The notes beneath the pieces were generated by a model. It searched no databases. It saw only the letters and a list, made by a program, of their open reading frames with translations, and was not told the origin of the DNA. This document shows positions 5,949-9,214 of a DNA stretch of 9,214 bases, piece after piece (positions within the stretch are counted from its first letter, which is position 1; the number at the start of each line of letters is the position of its first letter). The translations under genes and the position numbers were made by a program. The stretch is from MGBC120314 sp964403785 (lineage in GTDB: Bacteria; Bacillota; Clostridia; Lachnospirales; Lachnospiraceae): assembly GCA_964403785.1 (NCBI GenBank), contig CAYOHM010000079.1:1-9214 (forward strand). The letters run 5' to 3'.

Positions 5949-6382
5949 ATCACATATTCACTCGACTTCTGCTTTTGCAATTCTACCAGTTCTTCCAGGG
6001 TAATATTATCAACTACTGAGTTTATTGCTTCATTAAGCTTCTTCCAAACCGTAATCGTAACACAATCTCCCTTTCGTGAACACTCATTATTATCAGCCTC
6101 GACACATTCAACCGGTGCAAGGCTCCCCTCCGTTGCCCGAAGAATCATACCAACTGTATAATTTACCGGACTTTTTTTAAGGACGTATCCGCCCTGTGCT
6201 CCTCTTATGCTCCTTACAAATCCCGCCTTATTAAGTACCGATATAATCTGTTCCAGATATTTTTCAGAAATATCCTGCCTTCCCGCAATATCCTTAATGC
6301 TTACCGGTTCCGCTGACTCGTAATACAATGCAAGCTCAACCATCAGTCTGAGCGCATATTTTCCCTTTGATGAAATCTTCAT
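5945..6382 (-). CDS. Rrf2/IscR-like transcriptional regulator, probably Fe-S binding
   Basis: 145-residue winged-helix regulator. The start MKISSKGKYALRLMVELA is the classic Rrf2 N-terminus, so I reject 13 upstream in-frame codons; GAGGGG at 6392-6397 lies 9 bases before this ATG. The recognition helix region is about 28-60 (IKDIAGRQDISEKYLEQIIS...), followed by the wing RGAQGGYVLKK (60-70). Three cysteines, Cys93, Cys101 and Cys107, are spaced as in IscR/NsrR-type cluster ligands, suggesting control by an Fe-S cluster responsive to iron, oxygen or nitric oxide. The nearby promoter (6442-6470) gives a leader of about 50 bases. It is co-transcribed with and translationally coupled to the lipid kinase gene. 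No isc, suf or nif genes are in the window, so its regulon is not evident. Confidence 0.9.
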   Translation of the reverse strand: MKISSKGKYALRLMVELALYYESAEPVSIKDIAGRQDISEKYLEQIISVLNKAGFVRSIRGAQGGYVLKKSPVNYTVGMILRATEGSLAPVECVEADNNECSRKGDCVTITVWKKLNEAINSVVDNITLEELVELQKQKSSEYVI

Positions 6383-6441
6383 ATATCCACACCCCTCACG
6401 CAATACCATAAAACTAAACAATTTGATACTCTACATTTCCT

Positions 6442-6470
6442 ATGATATCACTATGAATTAAAATATTCAA
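6442..6470 (-). promoter_or_regulatory. Promoter of the rrf2-lipid kinase operon
   Basis: On the minus strand TTGAAT (6465-6470), a 17-base spacer and TATCAT (6442-6447) form a good housekeeping promoter. The -10 overlaps the 8-bp palindrome TGATATCA (6443-6450), and a second TGATA copy lies downstream at 6424-6428. Either could be part of an autoregulatory operator, but no clear Rrf2 site can be named. Confidence 0.65.
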
Positions 6471-6484
6471 GTAAAATATGGCTT

Positions 6485-6516
6485 CCAGAGTTTCCGTATT
6501 TTTTATTTTAAGGTGC
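6485..6516. repeat. Solo terminus related to the 170-bp element (copy A)
   Basis: This 32-base segment starts CCAGAGTTTCCGT, runs through a T-rich tract and ends AAGGTGC. Over 30 aligned bases it matches the reverse complement of the right arm of the 4607-4776 element at 26 positions, including AAGGTGC. It directly abuts the stop codon of the channel gene (6517-6519). Its outer end is 14 bases from the rrf2 -35 box. No inverted partner is found nearby. Confidence 0.6.
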
Positions 6517-7359
6517 TTAGTATTCCTCAGCTATGTCAATTTCTTCCTGCTCATATAAAACAGAATTATCAGTATACGGTGTCTTATGCAGATATACAAA
6601 CCAATATCCGCAGCCTACAATTCCGGCACCTCCGATTATATTTCCCAAGGTTATTGCCGTCATACTCGACGCGAAATTGCCCCATGTAAGACCGACGGAC
6701 TCAATACCGAAGCGTGCCGAGGTGAGAAGTGCTGCGATTCCGAAATAAATATCGGCAATGCTGTGTTCGAATCCGCACATTACGAATATCATTATCGGCC
6801 AGAAGCTTGTCATAAGCTTTCCTGACACCTTCTTGGCTGCAAAGGACATCCAAATTGCAATACATACAAGCACATTGCAGGCAATACCCCTTATAAAGCC
6901 CTCTGAAAAAGAAAGATTACATCTTAAGGCTCCTGCGCTTACGATACTCTGTGCAAGGCTGCCTCCAAAAAGACTTGGTGTATTGCCATAAACAACACAT
7001 ATTGCCACAAATGCCGCGCCGATAAAATTGCCGATAAATACAAATAACCAGTTTTTTAACATTTTTAGAACGGTGGTTTTCCTCTCAAGCACCGAAATAA
7101 TAATAAGTGTATTGCCCGTGAACAGCTCGCTGCCTGCCGTGAGCACCATAGCCATACCTGCCGGGAACACACACGCACTTACCAGCTTGGCAACCGAAAG
7201 CGATGAAATTGTGCTTGAAGCTGCTGTGGACGCAATACCTGCAAACCCAATAAACATACCCGCAAAAAAGCCGAGAACAATCATTTTAATTATTGACAGA
7301 TTTGTCTTGTGTACGCCTACCTCAACGTAGTTTTTTGCTATTTCCAAAGGAGAATGCAT
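6517..7359 (-). CDS. Formate/nitrite transporter (FNT) family channel
   Basis: 280-residue six-helix inner-membrane protein of the FocA/NirC/HSC family, which forms pentameric channels for small anions such as formate, nitrite or hydrosulfide. Signatures are GFFAGMFIGFAG (30-41), ELFTGNT (78-84), GNFIGA (110-115), CNVLVCIAIW (161-170), GFEHSIADIYF (196-206) with the central-pore His199, and GNIIGGA (239-245). Arg146, in RCNLSF, seems to sit where many members carry a conserved lysine. The start is the ATG at 7357-7359 with TGGAGGT 6 bases upstream. A longer frame to 7428 is rejected because the promoter lies inside it. The gene is monocistronic. No pyruvate formate-lyase, nitrite reductase or sulfite reductase neighbour is present, so the substrate is undecided. 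The C-terminal tail is acidic (EQEEIDIAEEY). Confidence 0.92.
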   Translation of the reverse strand: MHSPLEIAKNYVEVGVHKTNLSIIKMIVLGFFAGMFIGFAGIASTAASSTISSLSVAKLVSACVFPAGMAMVLTAGSELFTGNTLIIISVLERKTTVLKMLKNWLFVFIGNFIGAAFVAICVVYGNTPSLFGGSLAQSIVSAGALRCNLSFSEGFIRGIACNVLVCIAIWMSFAAKKVSGKLMTSFWPIMIFVMCGFEHSIADIYFGIAALLTSARFGIESVGLTWGNFASSMTAITLGNIIGGAGIVGCGYWFVYLHKTPYTDNSVLYEQEEIDIAEEY

Positions 7360-7389
7360 ATTAGTACCTCCAATCAATTTGATGCCTCT

Positions 7390-7418
7390 ATTATGCCATA
7401 TTTTATGGTCTATTTCAA
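7390..7418 (-). promoter_or_regulatory. Promoter of the FNT gene with inverted repeat in the spacer
   Basis: On the minus strand TTGAAA (7413-7418), a 17-base spacer and CATAAT (7390-7395) form a strong promoter, with transcription expected near 7383 and a leader of about 24 bases. The spacer contains a perfect inverted repeat CCATA-N3-TATGG (7396-7408) directly abutting the -10, well placed for a repressor. Confidence 0.75.
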
Positions 7419-7437
7419 CTTTCCTCATACTTAAGTT

Positions 7438-9120
7438 TCAAACTGTGAGTGATGCTTTTAAACAAAGTGCTCCCCAGCCTGTAACATTATTCGGTGTAGT
7501 GCCGAAACCAAAAAGCTGGTTTGCGCCCCGCAGCAAGTAGGCTTTTACCTTTTCCCCATACATATATTGGTCATTTCCATTCGTAATTCCCCACTGCATA
7601 AGGCATGCCGCCGCACCGGTAACAAACGGAGCTGCAAAAGAGGTTCCCGTTACCAGCCTTTCAGTTATTTTACCGCTGTCCAGCACAACATTTACTCCCG
7701 GTGCCAGTATATCCGGTTTATTTAAAGCATTATAATAATTTACGTTATTGCTGTTTGCTGCTCCCCTTCCGGAAAATGCGGCATATGACATAGCATATTG
7801 GTCATAAGCACCGACAGCTATAACCTTTTTAGCCGTTGAAGGAATTGTGATGGTCATTTCCGGACTGTTTTGGAGAAAACCTGAATTGGTATTTATAACT
7901 GCCGATGACGAGAGCCATATATCATATGCACCATTTACAACTTTCTGCGGCATAAGCACAATTCTCCAGATTCCGCTTTCAATAAAAGTATCGGCCGGAA
8001 GTATTTCAAAATATATTTCCTGTCTGACACTGTAAGGAGAAGGTTCGCCGATAAATGTCAACACTTCTACGTTATCATCCATATACCTGTTGACCTGATT
8101 AGAGGTAAAGTACGGACCGATTCTTCTTCCGGATGGTGTTATAAGCTGCACCATATACATATCAGAAAAATTCTTCCAAAGCTGAATTGCAAAGGAGCTT
8201 TCATATTCGCCTATTGCAAGCTCAAGAATCTGCTCACCCTTTAAAACACCCGACGCATGGATTCCACGCATTGCCTCATTTCCCGAACCGACACATATTA
8301 CATTTCTTCCAACCGTTGAAATATAATCAATATATGTTTCCAAAAGTGAGCTTCCGTCATGAGGACCGCTATTGTTTCCGATACTCAGATTAATTGCTGC
8401 CGGCTTGCCAAACTCCTGTGCCTTTCTTACAACAAAATCAAATGCACGCATAATGGATGCCGTCTGAACAAAAGATGTTTCTGCCATTTTCTGTTCAAAC
8501 GAAGCAAGCTTAACTGCAATTATATCGGTGCCGCCCGCTACACCGTCTTTTCCCGCTGCAATATGTGCGACATTGGTTCCATGCCCCGAAAAATCCTGTG
8601 CCACCTGACGTTTCAAACGGACAGCCTCATCTATCGCAGCTTTGTCATATTCAGTATTGTCCTGCTGATTTAGAATTGAGATAATTCTGCTGGTTCCGTC
8701 ACTATTGAGAAATTGAGGATTTAAAATATCAATTCCGGAATCAATTACTGCAACAATTATTCCACTTCCGTTTAAATTATCAAGCCCACTTCCCGTATAA
8801 ATGCAGGAAACATTTTTGGAATAACTAAGGGAATAATAAAAGCTTTTGGGCATTTCCATATAATCAATTTCCGGCAGTTCTGCTATTTGTTCAAGCTGGC
8901 GTTTATTTGCCCTGACAATGCCATAGCCTCCCAAAAGCTCGTAAACCTCTGTGTTCGAAAACATTTCCTCCAAAAAATAAATGGGACGATTATTTTTTAC
9001 AATAACCTCCCATTTATTTGTATCTGTGTCATAGCCTACCGAAAGGGCTGAGGATTTATCCAGCTCATCCGGTGTAGCCTCCAGACTTATATTTAATAAA
9101 TTTTCGATTTTCTGGTCCAT
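7438..9120 (-). CDS. S8 family serine peptidase, CspB-like subtilase
   Basis: 560-residue subtilisin-fold protease. Counted from the ATG at 9118-9120, Asp127 is in VAVIDSGID, His180 in FSGHGTNVA, the oxyanion Asn281 in VGSGNEA and nucleophile Ser494 in VTGTSFAAP, so the catalytic set is complete. Residues 1 to about 105 form a prodomain-like N-terminus (ENLLNISLEATPDELDKS...). About 289-424, between Asn and Ser, is a non-catalytic beta-rich insertion, as in the jelly-roll of the clostridial Csp germination proteases. No signal peptide or anchor is visible. The frame opens six codons earlier at 9138. That ATG would have a leader of only about eight bases and no ribosome binding site, and the family usually begins near the inner Met. 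Spore genes are absent here, so a germination role is not implied; the gene stands alone. Confidence 0.9.
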   Translation of the reverse strand: MDQKIENLLNISLEATPDELDKSSALSVGYDTDTNKWEVIVKNNRPIYFLEEMFSNTEVYELLGGYGIVRANKRQLEQIAELPEIDYMEMPKSFYYSLSYSKNVSCIYTGSGLDNLNGSGIIVAVIDSGIDILNPQFLNSDGTSRIISILNQQDNTEYDKAAIDEAVRLKRQVAQDFSGHGTNVAHIAAGKDGVAGGTDIIAVKLASFEQKMAETSFVQTASIMRAFDFVVRKAQEFGKPAAINLSIGNNSGPHDGSSLLETYIDYISTVGRNVICVGSGNEAMRGIHASGVLKGEQILELAIGEYESSFAIQLWKNFSDMYMVQLITPSGRRIGPYFTSNQVNRYMDDNVEVLTFIGEPSPYSVRQEIYFEILPADTFIESGIWRIVLMPQKVVNGAYDIWLSSSAVINTNSGFLQNSPEMTITIPSTAKKVIAVGAYDQYAMSYAAFSGRGAANSNNVNYYNALNKPDILAPGVNVVLDSGKITERLVTGTSFAAPFVTGAAACLMQWGITNGNDQYMYGEKVKAYLLRGANQLFGFGTTPNNVTGWGALCLKASLTV

Positions 9121-9152
9121 CAAGCCTGCTGCCTTCATTTTATGCTTATCAG

Positions 9153-9181
9153 ATTATATGCCTGGTGCTGCAATTTCATAA
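9153..9181 (-). promoter_or_regulatory. Promoter of the S8 peptidase
   Basis: On the minus strand TTATGA (9176-9181), a 17-base spacer and a consensus TATAAT (9153-9158) form a plausible promoter, with transcription expected near 9146. An inverted repeat CTGGTG (9162-9167)/CACCAG (9182-9187) brackets the -35 and could be an operator. Confidence 0.6.
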
Positions 9182-9183
9182 CA

Positions 9184-9214
9184 CCAGAGTTTCCGCATTT
9201 TTTTATTTTAAGGT
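9184..9214. repeat. Solo terminus related to the 170-bp element (copy B, cut by window edge)
   Basis: This segment begins CCAGAGTTTCCGC, runs through a T-rich tract and ends AAGGT at the window edge. It matches copy A at 6485 in direct orientation with one substitution and one extra T over 31 bases. Its outer end is 2 bases from the -35 box of the peptidase promoter. Whether a full element continues beyond 9214 cannot be seen. Confidence 0.6.

Noticed and set aside
6383..6421. N-terminal extension of the Rrf2 regulator by 13 residues
   Set aside because: Rrf2 proteins begin at the MKIS-type sequence, and the stretch holds the ribosome binding site.
7360..7428. N-terminal extension of the FNT channel by 23 residues
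   Set aside because: The region contains the TTGAAA/CATAAT promoter and the GGAGGT ribosome binding site for the inner ATG, and its residues do not resemble FNT N-termini.
8187..8673. Open plus-strand frames antisense to the subtilase
   Set aside because: They are shadows of a clear S8 protease gene, with no ribosome binding site and no recognisable protein features.
9166..9184. Similarity of GCTGCAATTTCATAACACC to the third hairpin of the element (4730-4747)
   Set aside because: The match needs a gap and lies in the wrong order relative to the repeat end, so chance in AT-rich DNA is the simpler reading.

Overview
The window looks like chromosomal DNA of a low-GC Gram-positive anaerobe, most likely a Lachnospiraceae-type member of the Clostridia. 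The grounds are AT-rich DNA, strong AGGAGG-like ribosome binding sites, TTGACA/TATAAT-type promoters, a CspB-like subtilase without a signal peptide, and a formate/nitrite-family channel. The species assignment is inference. No rRNA, tRNA, CRISPR array, transposase or phage gene is visible.

Layout. (1) 53-646 (+): a small rhomboid membrane protease, converging on the next operon with shared stop codons. (2) 4516 down to 643 (-): a tight four-gene unit hflX > thyA > folA (DHFR) > moeA, driven by a near-consensus promoter at 4569-4597. thyA and folA form the dTMP/folate cycle: ThyA makes dihydrofolate and DHFR reduces it again. moeA adds a molybdenum cofactor step to the end of the transcript. 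(3) 4607-4776: a 170-bp non-coding element with 29-bp inverted terminal repeats (28/29 matching) enclosing three hairpins, one containing a perfect 36-bp palindrome. (4) 4873-5088 (+): a short XRE-type repressor that converges on (5) 6382 down to 5091 (-), an Rrf2/IscR-like regulator translationally coupled (ATGA) to a diacylglycerol/lipid kinase-family protein. (6) 7359 down to 6517 (-): a formate/nitrite-family channel with its own promoter and an inverted repeat between the -35 and -10. (7) 9120 down to 7438 (-): a CspB-like S8 serine protease.

The most unusual signal is the repeat family. The 170-bp element has two relatives of its left end, at 6485-6516 and 9184-9214 (the latter cut by the window edge). 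All three lie in the same orientation, with the outer end 2-14 bp upstream of the -35 box of a minus-strand promoter (hflX, rrf2, subtilase). This suggests a small non-autonomous element family whose ends are embedded in promoter regions and may influence transcription. Whether it is described elsewhere cannot be judged from this sequence alone.

Several genes have better starts downstream of the longest open frame (thyA, rrf2, the channel, the subtilase, possibly moeA). These are argued from ribosome binding sites, promoter positions and family N-termini.
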